Notes: generated from the letters alone by a model not told the origin. A DNA stretch of 64,000 nt from Melieria omissa (GCA_963971225.1 OZ020268.1:9591532-9655531), one strand, 5' to 3'. Counted from the stretch's first letter, positions 1 to 11,671 are shown. A program made the numbers and translations.

Positions 1-274
1 TAAAATGCTTCACAAAAATGTTCTTCGTAGTGTTTTACACCAAATTGCTGAACACATCATATACCTAAAATGTGATGTTACATGGTTTTTGTATGCCGAT
101 TCACCATACGAATGCGCGAAAAGGGGAAAACTTTTACCCCCTCTAAACAAAAAAATCAGACGTAAACTTTCAAAACGCCGATACACGTGTATTTTTTTTT
201 GGTCCCCTCTACCAGAATCCGTTGTCAGAACCTTGTTATTTTTTTTGTGTTGTAGTGTAATTTGAACCGATATA
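1..274. other. Non-coding DNA, nothing recognised
   Basis: AT-rich sequence with a short open frame that has no recognisable protein features. I see no repeat, RNA gene or transposon signature here. Confidence 0.5.
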
Positions 275-545
275 AGGGAAAGTTTGTGTTGAAGTCTACG
301 AGTTGGGCGCGTTTGATCAAAACCCCTCTTTCTTTAATAATGGTTAAATAAAATAAGAAAGTGATAATTTTGTATTTTTCCATAAATATTAAATAATTTT
401 TCTGTAATTTAAAAATATTGAAAAAAAATTTATTTAACCCGTTTTAAGCTAACTTACGACTTCAAAAGTCGTGTGCATACTTCTTAAGCAATGTGTTTTA
501 TGTTTTAAATACCAAAAAGTAATATCGAGACACAGAGTAAAGGTT
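275..545 (+). mobile_element. Partial TTAA-type MITE (family also at 42344 and 44664)
   Basis: This segment matches the right-hand half of the complete element at 44664-45197. Shared landmarks are the AAGTTTGTGTT start, the GGGCGCGTTTGATCAAAA block, the AGTGATAATTTTGTATTTTT block and the ATATCGAGACACAGA block near the right end. It lacks the left half and the terminal inverted repeat, so it is a truncated copy. The alignment was made by eye and many single-base differences and small indels separate the copies, suggesting an old insertion. No coding capacity is expected of such elements. Confidence 0.7.
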
Positions 546-2339
546 ACCATATTTCAAACTAACTATGCAGCTTAAAAATTTGTGATTAATGTCTTTTGTT
601 AATTAAATTCAGGAGCTTAAAATTTGGATCATGAAAACTTTGAGCCAACTGAAATTTTAACCAGACCTAATGCCTTCTTTGTTGTTCCACCCGACAACTA
701 GCTACATTTTCCTAAATTAATCAGCCTTTGAGTAAAATCATCCGAGTCAAAATTATTATGGCAAACCAATGGCCTCAAGCCCTTTCCCCCCAACATATAC
801 TACATTCATCCCATCGTCTCTTCTTGCATCCACGTTGCAGTAGCTGCTGCGTTGCATCGTCCAGCACTTAATTAACCCCAGCAACGTGAAATTATCGCAT
901 TGTTTCAATTAAGTATTCCGCATAAAATGAAATCTCCCAATGGCCTTTGCGCATTTCTGACTTATGTTAGCTAACGCATAGCGTCTCGTTGCCGTTGTGC
1001 TGCTGGAATGTAATTTTCCTTTTCATTTGCGCTCAACGTTGGCCGTCAACGTTTCGTCAATTTCACGCTGGCGATGGCAAACAATTTGCATAAACCAATA
1101 AAAGCAGTCAATTGAGTCTGGGTTGCTGCGGCTGCTGCCGTGCATTTGCTTAGCATTCGCTGCATTCTTGTCGGCACAGTCGCGGCTACCTTAACTATGT
1201 CCATATGTAAATTCGTATTGACCTCTGGTGCTGCTGTTGCAAATTACTCGAGGGGGCGGCGAACAACAAAACGAACTGCAAACAGTTGCAAACAGTTTGT
1301 TCTTGGTCTGCGCGCGCCTTCCAACTATTTTGCATTATTGGGCGCGCGAACGAAGCGCAAAAAAAAATCGAATATGCGATTACAAAGATTCCGCGATTCC
1401 GCTCGTGCTGCAGCTGCGAGATTGGCGTGGCAGTGTTGCATAACTGTGGAGGTGTTTGTTTTTGGCAGTTGCTTTTTACAAGCTACACTTAAGCTGCGTA
1501 CAAGCAAAGTTCTGTAGGGAAAGTTTTGCTAATGCGTTATAGCTTTAAAGTGTTTTTTGTTTGTGGTGGAAATATTTTTAAAAATTGCAGAATGGCTCAA
1601 AGTTGGCGATTGCAATGAAGGAGAGGTTTTGTGTTGCTCTGCCAGGAACAGGTTTGACTATTGAACTCTTAAAGTAATATCTTCATATGAGGCATTTACA
1701 TGTGTTATTCATAAAGATTTATTTGAGGTGAATGTCTGCACTCAGTGGAAGAGTTACGTAGCTAAATATTAAGTCTCCCGTTGAAAGAATGCTTTCAAGA
1801 TTGCTTGAATTATTGCCTTTCTGGGATTTAGAAGTGAACTGAAACTTCTTGGTTCCCATTCTGTATTGATCTAACTGAGCTATCATTAGCAACAGAAAGA
1901 TATACCTTTTCAGTTTAGGAGTTTCAAGGTTCTTATTGTCATTTGTGAGAAAAAAGCGCTGTGCTAGTGTGATATCACAATTGGACAAGAACCATGTTTT
2001 GATATGATATAACTGAATCTTGATATGGTTGTAAGATATCCAAAATGTGTCTCAAGGTTTGTATGATTAGAAGAGATTAATTGGCTGTTGCGAATGACTT
2101 CCAAACTCCAAATTTACAAAGCATTAAACCTTCCCTTGGTCACAGTCAGGGATGTCATTACGACATCAAAACTGATCTCATAATTTCAAGTAGAACAAAT
2201 TCTCAAAGCCATATAGCTGACTTTATTTATATATATGGAAACTTTTATATATAAGACACTGCGCAGAGAGATGTTTGGGTTTTTATACTTAGATAAATTG
2301 TTTGTAATGCTCGAAAGGAGGTTCGGATCACAAGAAGAA
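546..2339. other. Non-coding DNA
   Basis: No conserved protein frame, RNA gene or transposon end seen. The open frame at 1140-1517 has arginine/serine-rich composition without a recognisable motif and overlaps alternative frames, so it is treated as chance. Nearly pure AT stretches alternate with a more mixed section at 1000-1450. Confidence 0.5.
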
Positions 2340-3835
2340 CCATTTAAGAGATATCCATCTATCAGTTGTGCTCCTCGGTCCGTCGATCTATATGTCTGCC
2401 TGTAGTTTTGTCCGTCTGTCCGCTGGTTTTTCCATCCAACTTTCTGTTTGATCGTCCGTCCATATGATCTGAGCGTCCGTATGAGTCCGTATCAGTCGTC
2501 CGCTGATAGTCCGTAGATCCATCCGTTTTTCAGTTCCTCTTTCTTTGTTACTGTCTGTTCATCTATTCGACTGTCCGTTTATCTGTTCGCAAATACATTT
2601 GTCCGTCCATCTGTTTGTTCGTCTGTTTTTCCGTTCATCTTTCTATTGATAGTTCGTCTATCTGTCCGTATATCCGTACATCTGTCTGTCTGTCTTTCTG
2701 TTCGTCCGCCTTTCAATCCATCTTTTTATTGGTTGTCACTCCATATTTCCAAGTGTCCGTCTAGCTCTTGGTCCATCCGTCTGTTGGTCCATCTGTTTAT
2801 TCGTTCGTCTGTCCGTTCGGTTTCCTATTTATATTTCTATTGTTTGTTCATCCATCTGGCCCACTGTCCGCCAGTCTGTCCGTATGTCTGTCTGTCTGTT
2901 CGTCCGTCTCCGAGACCATCCTTCTGTCTAACTTCCTATTGGTCGCCCGTCCATCTGTTCGACTGTCTATCTGCTCGTCTATCTGTTCGTCCATTCGTAT
3001 GTCCGCCCATCTGTCTATTCGTCCGTCTGTCCGCCCATTCGTCTGAAAGACTGTTCGTCGGTCTGTTCGTCCATCTTTTCGCTTATCTCTCTATTGTTGT
3101 TTGTGCATCTTTCCGACTGTCCATCTATATTTTCGTTCATCCGTGTGTCCGTCCATCTGTCTATTCGTCCGTCTGTTCATCCATTCGTCTGTGTATCTAT
3201 TCATTCACTCACTATCTATTCTATTCATTTATTGCTAGTCTGTCCATTCTGTCCGACTAGCCATCTGTCTGTTCGCACATTTGCCTATTCGTCCGTCTGT
3301 CCATCTATTCGTGTATGTCTGTGTATGTATTCATCACCTATTTTATTTATCATCTGTTCATCTATTGATCGTCCGTCCATTCTGTCTAACTTTCCGTCTA
3401 TCTGTCGATACATCCGTCTGTCCATCCATCCATCTGTCTGTCTGTTCATTCATTCGTCTTTATGTCTATTCATCTGTTAGATGAACCTATTCTATTCTTA
3501 ATTTGTTCATCTATTTCCAGTCCCTGCATTCTGTCCGACTGTCCATCTGTCCATTCGCCAGTTCGTCTGTCCGCCCATCTGCCTATTCGTCCGTCTGTCC
3601 ATCGATTCGTCTGTATGTCTGTTCATCTATTAATCAACTATTCTATTCATCATCTGTTCATCTATTACTCGTCCACCCATTCTTTCCGACTGTGCGTCTA
3701 TCTGTCCGTCCATATGCACGTCTGTCCTTTCATTCATTCGTCTGCCCATTCGTCTGTTCGTCCGCTTTCCTTCTATTTGTCTGTTCGTCTTATCGTCTGT
3801 TCTGTACGTCCATCTGATACACTCGATAGTTCTTG
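2340..3835 (+). repeat. Degenerate tetranucleotide-based minisatellite (CTGT/CCGT/CCAT units)
   Basis: About 1.5 kb of pyrimidine-rich sequence is built from 4-bp units of the CTGT, CCGT, CCAT and TCGT type. A weak higher-order period is visible in the second half: the phrase CATTCTGTCCGACT or close variants recurs at 3245, 3379, 3527 and 3679, spacing about 134-152 bp, each time preceded by CTATTCTATT-like sequence. Open frames across it read as serine/valine/proline/cysteine strings and are products of the repeat rather than genes. A small related patch on the opposite strand sits near 10080-10160. Confidence 0.85.
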
Positions 3836-4911
3836 AAAGGGTAGATATGTTGGCATCAGAATCGAATGAGAAGCATCACCAAAAATGCGCTTTTATAATA
3901 GTGAAAATTTTACCAACAAAAATTGTCCCTAACAATTTAATAGTTGAAAAGATGTTTGCTATAAAACTTAAACAATTTCCGCAGACACCGATGGCAATTT
4001 TGCACCCCATATCCGACAACTTAATCATTGCCACATTTAATTAATTTGTAAAGTCTGTCAAGGTCCAACTAAGTAACACTTGAGTGTAAAGTTTGACATT
4101 TTCATATACATGACAGTTCAAAGTGCAGGTGTCTACGTTTGAGTATGTGTGTGTGTATCGGTGTTTTTCACCACTGCCTCCTGAATGTATATGTGCATAA
4201 ATTTGAACTTAAGCCGATATGGGTTATAAACTTACAGAGGCTTAGAATCGTTTGTTGTTGGCGTTGACGTACGGTGATGCTGTTGTTGCATTGTTGACGT
4301 GGTCGTTGTTGCATGCATTTTAAATATACATACATACATGTATTCATAGAGTGCATAATGGTTGCATTAGTGAATGACAGCGCTCGGAAGCGTTTCGTAA
4401 TGATTTGTACAACATGTAGTTTCGTTTGTAATGATTTGATTAAATTTACATTTGCCAGTACTACACGCAGACACACATACACACATATACATATAGTATA
4501 CATCGACACTTAATTGTGTGTACAGGTGTGGCTGACACATGTTTGATGGGCTCAGTGCCGATGCATTTGTTCACAATAACTATTGAAACTATTGTTTTGC
4601 AACTCATACAAATTTGTTTGTGCTTGTTCGTCTGCATGTGTGTCTGTGTGTGTGATTAAATTTTAATTAACAAAATTGAAGTGCATTAGGCTTAGGCGCA
4701 TCGCTGACGTTGATGTGAACTCGTCGTATTGCTTTGCATTGTGTACAGTTATATGTATGTCAGAGTAGTCACACATGCATACCTTAATACTTAGTTGTGA
4801 GTGGCTATATTGACGCCTATTGATAAATGGAAATTATGTATTTTGATTAGTTTTGTTGAGTGTCACTACTTATTGATTCATTTCGATTTATGTTGCTTGC
4901 AAAACTTAACA
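3836..4911. other. Non-coding DNA with CA/TG-rich tracts
   Basis: Contains short TG/CA and ATAC tracts (4140-4160, 4460-4500, 4635-4655). No gene or transposon signature recognised. Confidence 0.5.
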
Positions 4912-5973
4912 CTAAGACTTTTCTAATACGACAAATTAAGACAAAAACACATTTACTTGCTTCTAATGCCTAAAGGTATGCAAGAAATAAGTTATACTAA
5001 AATACAAAACATTCCAAGATTTGAATTCCTTCTAAAATCAGAATTTTAAGACTTTTACAATTCGACAAATTAAGACAAAAACACATTTACTTGCTTTTAC
5101 TGCCTAAAGGTATGCAAGAAATAAGTTATACTTAAGTACAAAACATTTCTAGATTTGAATTACTTATACAATGAGAATTCCAAGAATTTTACAATTCGAC
5201 AAATTAAGACAAAAATCAGTTTACGTGCTTTTACTGCCTAAAGGTATGCAAGAAATAAGTTATACTAAAGTATACAACATTTCTAGATTTGAATTTATTA
5301 TAAAATGAGAATTTTAAGACTTTTATAATTCGACAAATTAAGACAAAAATCAATTTACTTGCTTTAACTGCCTAAAAGTATGCTAGAAATAAGTTATACT
5401 AAAGTACACAACATTTCTAGATTTGAATTCCTTATAAAAATAATTCTAAGACTTTTACAATTCGACAAATTAAGACAAAAATACATTTACTTGCTTTACT
5501 GCCTAAAGGTATGCAAGAAATAAGTTATACTAAAGTACACAAAATAATAGATTAAAATTCCTCATAAAATGAGAATTCTGAGACTTTTACAATTCGACAA
5601 ATTAAGACAAAAATCCATTTACTTGGTTTACAGCCTAAAGGTATGCAAGAAATAAGTTATACTAAAATACAAAACATTCCAATATTTGAATTCCTTCTAA
5701 AATCAGAATTCTAAGACTTTTACAATTCGACAAATTAAGACAAAAACACATTGACTTGCTTTTACTGCCTAAAGGTATGCAAGAAATAAGTTATACTTAA
5801 GTATACAACATTTCTAGATTTGAATTACTTATAAAATGAGAATTCCAAGTATTTTACAATTCGACAAATTAAGACAAAAATCAGTTTACGTGCTTTTACT
5901 GCCTAAAGGTATGCTAGAAATAAGTTATACTAAAGCACACAACATTTATAGATTTAAATTCTTTATAAAATTA
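4912..5973 (+). repeat. Tandem array, eight units of ~134 bp, each with a Su(Hw)-like site
   Basis: The phrase CGACAAATTAAGACAAAA begins units at 4929, 5063, 5197, 5331, 5463, 5595, 5728 and 5862, giving periods of 132-134 bp. In each unit a GC-richer island in otherwise AT-rich DNA reads GCCTAAAGGTATGCAAG or a one- or two-base variant, at 4968, 5102, 5236, 5370, 5501, 5633, 5767 and 5901. On the minus strand this is CTTGCATACCTTTAGGC, which closely resembles the gypsy-insulator Su(Hw) consensus YRTTGCATACCY known from Drosophila. All eight sites share orientation and are conserved at least as well as the surrounding unit. The array ends abruptly at 5973. What is seen is the array; binding by Su(Hw) is inference. 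Confidence 0.85.
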
Positions 5974-6926
5974 AATGTTGCGGAGCATCGTAGTCCTAAA
6001 ATCAAGCACTGAATCAGGTCTAATATATTTCTATATATACTATAGAGTTGCCACATATCGGGAATACTCGTCATATATTTTTAACAATTTGTTTCAGCTC
6101 CACTTGAGAACGAAATCCAACACTACAACCGCTACTCTGGAACTCATTAACCTTTAAGCTCTAATCACAATAGTATACTTTTAGGCTGACTTGCGTTCAG
6201 CGCTGTGCTCGATGGTAATCAAGTTTCGGCTGTGGCACTGCCGTCGGCAATTTGCCATTTCAATTGAGTTTGCAGCACACGCCCATTTGACTGGTGCGCT
6301 TCGACGGCCAGCGTCGTTGATTTGTTAAATGCGTAGCGGAAATGACGGCAACGGCGGCAGATTTAACATGCAAACGCTCGATTGCCAAATTTGCTTTATG
6401 CGTTTGCGCTCACGAGTTGCACTCAGAGCTCAACTACGTTTGTGTCGAGTTCGATGGGGCTGTGTGTGTGGGTGTTTGTGAGTGGGTGCTGTGCGATTTG
6501 GGGTGCGCTGAAAATTAATACCTGCAATTTGTTTCGTTTGGCATGCAACTTGCAAATGCAAATTGAAACCTAATAATTGCACTGCCGCGTGCAATACGAT
6601 CCGCCCATGAGAGCGCACACTAACACCAATACGGCAAGCACGAAGCAGCTCATATATCGGGCACACTTAGTCGCAGGCGACGAAAAGGCCGCATTGGCTT
6701 AAACGTGCCGAAGGCAACTTGTTCTAACGCGCATTGCAACGTTGCTGCTTGCTTCACTTGCTTAACATGCTGTCCGCACACAATTTTCTGGCATAGTTTA
6801 AGGCGCTTGGGCGAACTGTGTATGTATAAGTGAACATGCTTAGTTGCGTTTGGGGCCGATATCAGTTTTGTGCAATCGCCATTGGAAATTTGCTGCACTG
6901 CTATTGAAAATTTGCTATAGCTGCAT
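5974..6926. other. Non-coding DNA
   Basis: No gene recognised. It starts with TTGCGGAGCATCG, a phrase also present at 12454 beside the family A repeat, so a repeat boundary may lie here. From about 6180 the base composition becomes more mixed and unique-looking. Confidence 0.45.
6173..6188 (+). promoter_or_regulatory. Su(Hw)-like site next to the tandem array
   Basis: GTATACTTTTAGGCTG differs at one position from the core GCATACTTTTAGGC seen repeatedly in this window. It lies about 200 bp beyond the tandem array, in the opposite orientation to the array sites. Protein binding is inferred from motif resemblance only. Confidence 0.4.
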
Positions 6927-6978
6927 GAGTGAGAGGGAGAGAAAGAGAAGGAAAGAGAGAGTGGAAATGAGAGAGAGC
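6927..6978 (+). promoter_or_regulatory. GAGA-rich tract
   Basis: A 52-bp stretch is almost pure G and A and contains several GAGAG pentamers. GAGAG is the binding core of GAGA factor (Trl) in Drosophila, found at promoters and Polycomb response elements. A CGCCATTGG sequence near 6877 holds the GCCAT core used by PHO. No transcription start is evident, so this is a candidate regulatory site or simply a purine microsatellite. Confidence 0.35.
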
Positions 6979-8602
6979 TAAAGCGAGTTAGTGTTAATTG
7001 CTCATTGCTTGACTTTGTAGTATTTGGGGCAATGTTTCGTAACCGAAATTGAACAAGAAGTTCGTTTGGAGTGAACGAGTTAGCCCACAAAAGTCAACAA
7101 ATTTTTTCAATAGTCTTTTAGGCATTTAAATACTTCAATTTTTTCATCTTGATGGGGTTTCATTCCTTGCATTGCCCATTCAAGTTCTTTGTAAGAAAAC
7201 TAAGTATTTGGCACAACACTACATAGAAATGGCAAAATCCTCGGAGTTACAATTTTATACGCATTTCAGTAATAACAAATTACTGTTAATAAATTACAAC
7301 ATCATTGCAATAAGTCAATTGGCTTTGCTTTAGCAAACGTGAAAACCTAAAATTACAATTCTCATAGTCACGTCTCGCCAAGCACGCAGCGCACTGCCAA
7401 TAAATGCCTTTCGGCGCGTTCAAACAGCCCAAAACATGCCGATCAATCAAAAGTGATAAGAAACTTGTTTAGAATTTGCGCCCCCTACGCCCAACCACAA
7501 CTTTTCCGCACGCAGCCATAGAAAAGGGTGCAAGTTTCAAATTACTCATACGCACCGTTGGCCGCGCGTAATGTGTACGAAAGCACTTCAACAACTGTGC
7601 AATTTGGCGTGCAGAAAAAACATAAAAAAATGCCAAATGAATGTAGGCAAAACAAGTAGGAAACATCAACAACTACAACAACAACAACAAAAACAACAAC
7701 TGTAATAGTAAAAATACGCAGCCAGAATGAAAAAAGTGCCAAGCAAATGAAATTTCAAATCTCGATGGATTAGGTTTGTGTGTTGTATGAAATTGTTAGG
7801 ATTCACTTTGTTGTAACCTACATGTACGCGAGTTGATACAAGCATGGCATACATAGGTGGCGCTGCAACAACAACAACAAAAATAGCAACAAAAATATGT
7901 GAAATAAAAATTCACAATTTTCAGCAAATATTCAACTGGGTGTGAGATCTGTGGTTGGTGGAAAAACGAGTTGCTTAAATATTTTTTACATGAAGTGTAA
8001 TGCAACGTGTTGTGGTTGTTGTTTTAAATACGCTCCCGGTACGCTTGTTTGGCCTTGAGTTCGGCATAAAAGGCGTTTTGAGGCACTGGGCGGCTATTGC
8101 AAGCGTGTTGGTGCGTTTTGCATTAATCTCACTTCATGTTTAATTTTTTTTTAGTGCAGTATATGTCTGACATTGATATCAGACAGCGATTTGCGATTTC
8201 TGAGAATAATTAAAAATAAATAGAAATAAATAAAAATAAATAAAAATACAAATGAATAACGAGCAAATCAAATTGTGTTGTGTTGAATGGAGTATCTACT
8301 AAGAATTTAATGCAGATAAATTTATTATTGATTCAAATGTTAGGCATATGACTTTTTTTAACTAAGTTTTTTTTTAAGACTGCACAATGAAAGTGAAAAT
8401 AAAAAGATTTAACAAAATTAAGAAGGGTTAAACTTGTTAGCTCGCTTAATTGTGACTTGTTTGGGGACAACTTGGGCGCAATGAGAGCTGATTTTATAGA
8501 AACAATAAATTTATATGGAAGTTCCATTTAGGGTTTAAGATGGGTTTTGGAAATGTTTGAAAGAAATGTTCAGAAGAGAAAATTAGTTGAGGTCAATCAT
8601 AT
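6979..8602. other. Non-coding DNA with (CAA)n tracts
   Basis: Short (CAA)n tracts at 7670-7700 and 7867-7892 and a (AAATAA)-type tract at 8210-8245. A partial Su(Hw)-like half site (TCTTTTAGGCATT) is at 7114. No gene or transposon termini recognised. Confidence 0.5.
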
Positions 8603-8651
8603 TGTAACGATGAGACACTCTGTGCTGTGCTATGCATGAATGCTTTCCCAA

Positions 8652-8668
8652 GCATACTTTTAGGCATG
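8652..8668 (+). promoter_or_regulatory. Su(Hw)-like site in the LTR
   Basis: GCATACTTTTAGGCATG is a full match to the recurrent core. The matching position in the second LTR copy (52903-52916, reverse) is GCATACTTTTAAGC. It lies about 155 bp upstream of the LTR TATA box, in the U3 part, where it could act on the element's own promoter or as a boundary. Function is inferred. Confidence 0.5.
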
Positions 8669-8990
8669 CACTTTGGAGTACGGCCGGTTGGCTATAATTC
8701 CGATATGGCAATGATGGTTCGCGAAGGTGATGGGCTGTGCTAGAACAATCGAGATCGAGAGTCCAACTGGAATGTGCAAGAAACTTCGGCGCGATATGAA
8801 AACCAGTATAAAAGCAGCAGTGTGCAGAGCAGAGAGTTGAGTCTGTGTTGAGCAAGCAAAGGGGAAACATGCAATAGTAGTAGTGTAAAGACAAACGTGT
8901 GTAAATTTGTAAATAAAGTGATTGCTGGTATTGGAATGCGTTTTGCGCTGAATAATTTTATTTTCAAGCTCAATTCAGATTTAATTAATT

Positions 8991-9302
8991 TTTGATTGGC
9001 ACGACAGCCCGCTTACGCGAGACTAAGGCCTAGCTTCCCGCAACCACCCGTGTTGTGCGTGTGAATTTTGTACGCGGGTGGAAGGGACCTACCGTTTTAT
9101 GCCGGTTCCGAACGGCAGATTTCATAGGCAATGTTTTACTCTCAGAGGTTTGCCATTTCCAGCTGAGAGAACAGCCGCCGAAAGAGAAAACGAGTTTCCC
9201 GTTATTTTTTTTAGGTGTTACTACATGCAGAATTCGAACTAGCGTCGCTCTGCATGCGACTCGTTGGACCGCGCACTAACCAACTGAGCCACGGCGGCTG
9301 CT
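8991..9302 (-). mobile_element. tRNA-derived SINE (family 1) inserted in the LTR
   Basis: The insert is bounded by a perfect 13-bp target duplication GCTCAATTCAGAT at 8978-8990 and 9303-9315. Read on the minus strand it opens with a tRNA-like head: an A box TGGCTCAGTTGG (complement of 9281-9292) and a B box AGTTCGAATTC (complement of 9230-9240), as expected of an internal RNA polymerase III promoter. The 3' part ends with a GGGCTGTCGTGCCAATC-like tail and a short AT-rich end. The same head and tail are found at 45823-46122. Because it splits an LTR, it is younger than that LTR insertion. Confidence 0.85.
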
Positions 9303-9348
9303 GCTCAATTCAGATACGAACTTAGAAAAGTCATTTTCGTAACAATAT

Positions 9349-10496
9349 TTATTAAGACACTAAGATCAACTTCTGAGGGGCTGTAAAGCATTTTGTTGAA
9401 TTTCCAAGCAATATTGTCAACTTTGTAAGCTTTCATTCCTTCCCACTTCTCATCCACTTCCATTTGTATTTTTTTTATAGAAAATTTGTAAAATATTCTT
9501 CTCACAATATAAACAAAAAATTGACCCCAAACCAAATTGAAGCTCATTCGAAAGTGAAACGTTACTCTTTTTCCATTCAACAACGAATCTTAAACGTTTC
9601 CACTCTGAGCGCTTCAAGTATCAGTGCCACACTTCCAATTGAACTTTTTTTCGTCCTGTGAAAACTGCTGACCTTCGCCGATTGTTGCGCGCCAGCATTG
9701 AGATAATTTCACAAAAACCGCCTGTATTGCAGTTGTTGCTACATCTTGGCTTGAGTTGCTGCTGTCATTATCTGTGTTAGCATTGCTGTTGCTGCTGTTT
9801 GTGCATTTTGGGCTACGGTTGTCGCTACTGTGGCTGTTCCAGTCGTGCCAAACGCATTCGTAAATAGCACCAGGAAACCAGTGAAAATCCAGCACACATA
9901 CATTCAGCTGGTGTCCTTTTGTTGTTGCGCTGTTACTCGAATTGCTGTCGTTGTCATTGTTATTGCTACGGTTGTGCTGGTGTGCAGCTTCAACCAATTT
10001 CGTATGCAGCAATTGAGCGTTTGTGTTGCTTTTTAAGTGCCAAAGAAAACCTTTGGACTGTCACAACAACCGGTGAATAGATGGAAAAATGGATAGAGGG
10101 AAAAACAGACGAATGGGTAGATAGATTAGCGGACAGACTGACAAAAGGACAGACAGTACAGTACAGTGTCGTTGGGGGCAGCCAAGGCAGGAGTAGCCAT
10201 GACGCAGCATTGAGTCCAGAAAATCAGCAACGCGAATTGCTCAAAAATTACTGGCTGCATGAATGTTGGGATTTGGTGGTTGTTATGGGATTTGTTGTTG
10301 TTGTGTGATATTTGTAATTTTGAGCGTGCAATTTATTTACTTTTTTTGTTGGTTTGAAGCGGGTGTTGCTGTTGATATTGAAACGCTTTGCATTTTTAAT
10401 TATTGTAAAAATGTTAGCTTTTATTTTTTGGACAATAAAAGCGAAACTTTAAAGAACTTTGAATGAGTAAAAAAATACATAAGTCATAAAACTATT
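9349..10496. other. Non-coding DNA
   Basis: Includes CAA/GTT tracts at 9720-9800 and 9920-9975, and a short TGGACAGA-like patch at 10080-10160 resembling the complement of the 2340-3835 minisatellite. No coding evidence. Confidence 0.5.
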
Positions 10497-10675
10497 TTGC
10501 ATATTTTTTTATTAATTAAAAATTTTTGAATATTTTATAATTTTTTTAAATTTTAATTTATATTAAAAAATTTTGATTTAAAATTTTTTAAATTTTGAAT
10601 ATTTGATAATTTTTTCAAATTTTAATTTAAATTAAAAAATTTTTAATTTCTTCCAATTTATGAATTTTTCTTCTA
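10497..10675. repeat. Extremely AT-rich, self-complementary tract
   Basis: Imperfect repeats of TTTTTGAATATTTTATAATT-like and TTTAAATTTTAATTTA-like phrases, nearly free of G and C. Several short palindromes could extrude or mark a scaffold-attachment type region; this is not demonstrated. Confidence 0.55.
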
Positions 10676-10741
10676 TTTCATGCAAAAATATCTAATCTAT
10701 GCATGTCAGCTTAGTAATTTCAATTTGGCTAACCGCAAAAT

Positions 10742-10800
10742 GCACACACTCACCCACTCACTCAGTCACACACACACACACACACACTCACCCACTCACT
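10742..10800 (+). repeat. (CA)n / (CACT)n microsatellite
   Basis: CA dinucleotides interspersed with CACTCACC tetramers, flanked by near-identical CACTCACCCACTCACT blocks on each side. Confidence 0.85.
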
Positions 10801-11671
10801 CCAACCATAGTCTTCACCCAACGGTTGCGCGCGCCGAATACAATGAAAGCTACTTAAGTGGCCGCTCACTTGCAGATGCGGTCGGCGCAATTGTTGTGTC
10901 GCGGCGCTTTTGTTGCATTTACAAGGAGAGCAACCAAAACCGCCATTTCCTGGTTGACGGTTTGACAGCGCTGACTGGTTGCATTGCCTTCACATTTCAC
11001 AGTGCAACATTGCTTGGCTCAAGTTGATACATTTCTGCAACCGCTGTTGTTTGTCGCTTTGGGTTTTGTCATTGTTATAGCTTTTGTTGTTATTGCTTTC
11101 ATTTTTGTTGTTTTTGTTATTCGAATAACAATAATGTTTAGGTTTTTCGTAAATGTTTTACAAAGATTGCAGTGCAGTGCACCTGGCTGCAAATTTTATT
11201 GCGCTTTTAAGCTACACGTCGACTGTCTGGCAGACTGACTGACTGATGCACTTTTCTAGCGCATTTGCTGGATGCTGACACAGCGTGTTGTTGTTGACAA
11301 CTCTGATGGATTTTCATGGGGCCGACAGTGTTTGGCATTAAGCACAAAAATTTACAGGCGTTTGTTGGCGTTTAGCGTTGGGCTCGAAGCGTGACAAAAC
11401 TGAAGGCTGTAAAATATTTTTTTAAATCTTATTGACATTGTTTTGATGAATGGACAGGGGAAAATAAGAAACAAAGGAACTCACCACGAAAAGCTGTTTA
11501 CATAAATAAAGAGTGCAACGAGTGTGAAATTAGTGTTTTGTTTGAGTTGGTATTTTTGTAAAAGGTTCGTTGGTTCGATCCAAAGTGCAGCTGCTTATCA
11601 TCATTGTCAGACACCCTCTCGGCTAAGACGTCCCATACCTCATTCGGCTTAGTTGCAGTATGTGCTTTGAC
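10801..11671. other. Non-coding DNA
   Basis: Unique-looking sequence of mixed composition with GTT-rich stretches at 11040-11130. A lone GGTTCGATCC at 11572-11581 resembles a tRNA B box but lacks an A box or cloverleaf. No gene recognised. Confidence 0.45.

Larger units (their letters stand above)
8603..9344 (+). mobile_element. Solo LTR of a Ty3/gypsy-type retrotransposon, interrupted by a SINE
   Basis: The element begins TGTAACG and ends CGTAACA, and is flanked by the direct 4-bp repeat ATAT (8599-8602 and 9345-9348), the duplication size usual for Ty3/gypsy elements. A second copy lies inverted at 52515-52965. Removing the inserted SINE and one duplicated 13-mer leaves about 417 bp, close to the 451 bp of the other copy. 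Internal signals fit an LTR: a TATAAAAG box at 8807-8814 followed about 25 bp downstream by a CAGTGTG initiator-like sequence, and an AATAAA polyadenylation signal at 8912-8917. No internal coding region adjoins it, so it is a solo LTR left by recombination. It carries a Su(Hw)-like site at 8652. Confidence 0.85.

Noticed and set aside
2646..3836. Overlapping frames rich in serine, valine, proline and cysteine
   Set aside because: Translations of the tetranucleotide minisatellite in several frames.
4912..5973. CRISPR-like repeat/spacer array
   Set aside because: The whole ~134-bp unit is repeated, there are no unique spacers, and the context is eukaryotic.
11565..11590. Isolated B box GGTTCGATCC
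   Set aside because: No A box at the proper distance and no cloverleaf.
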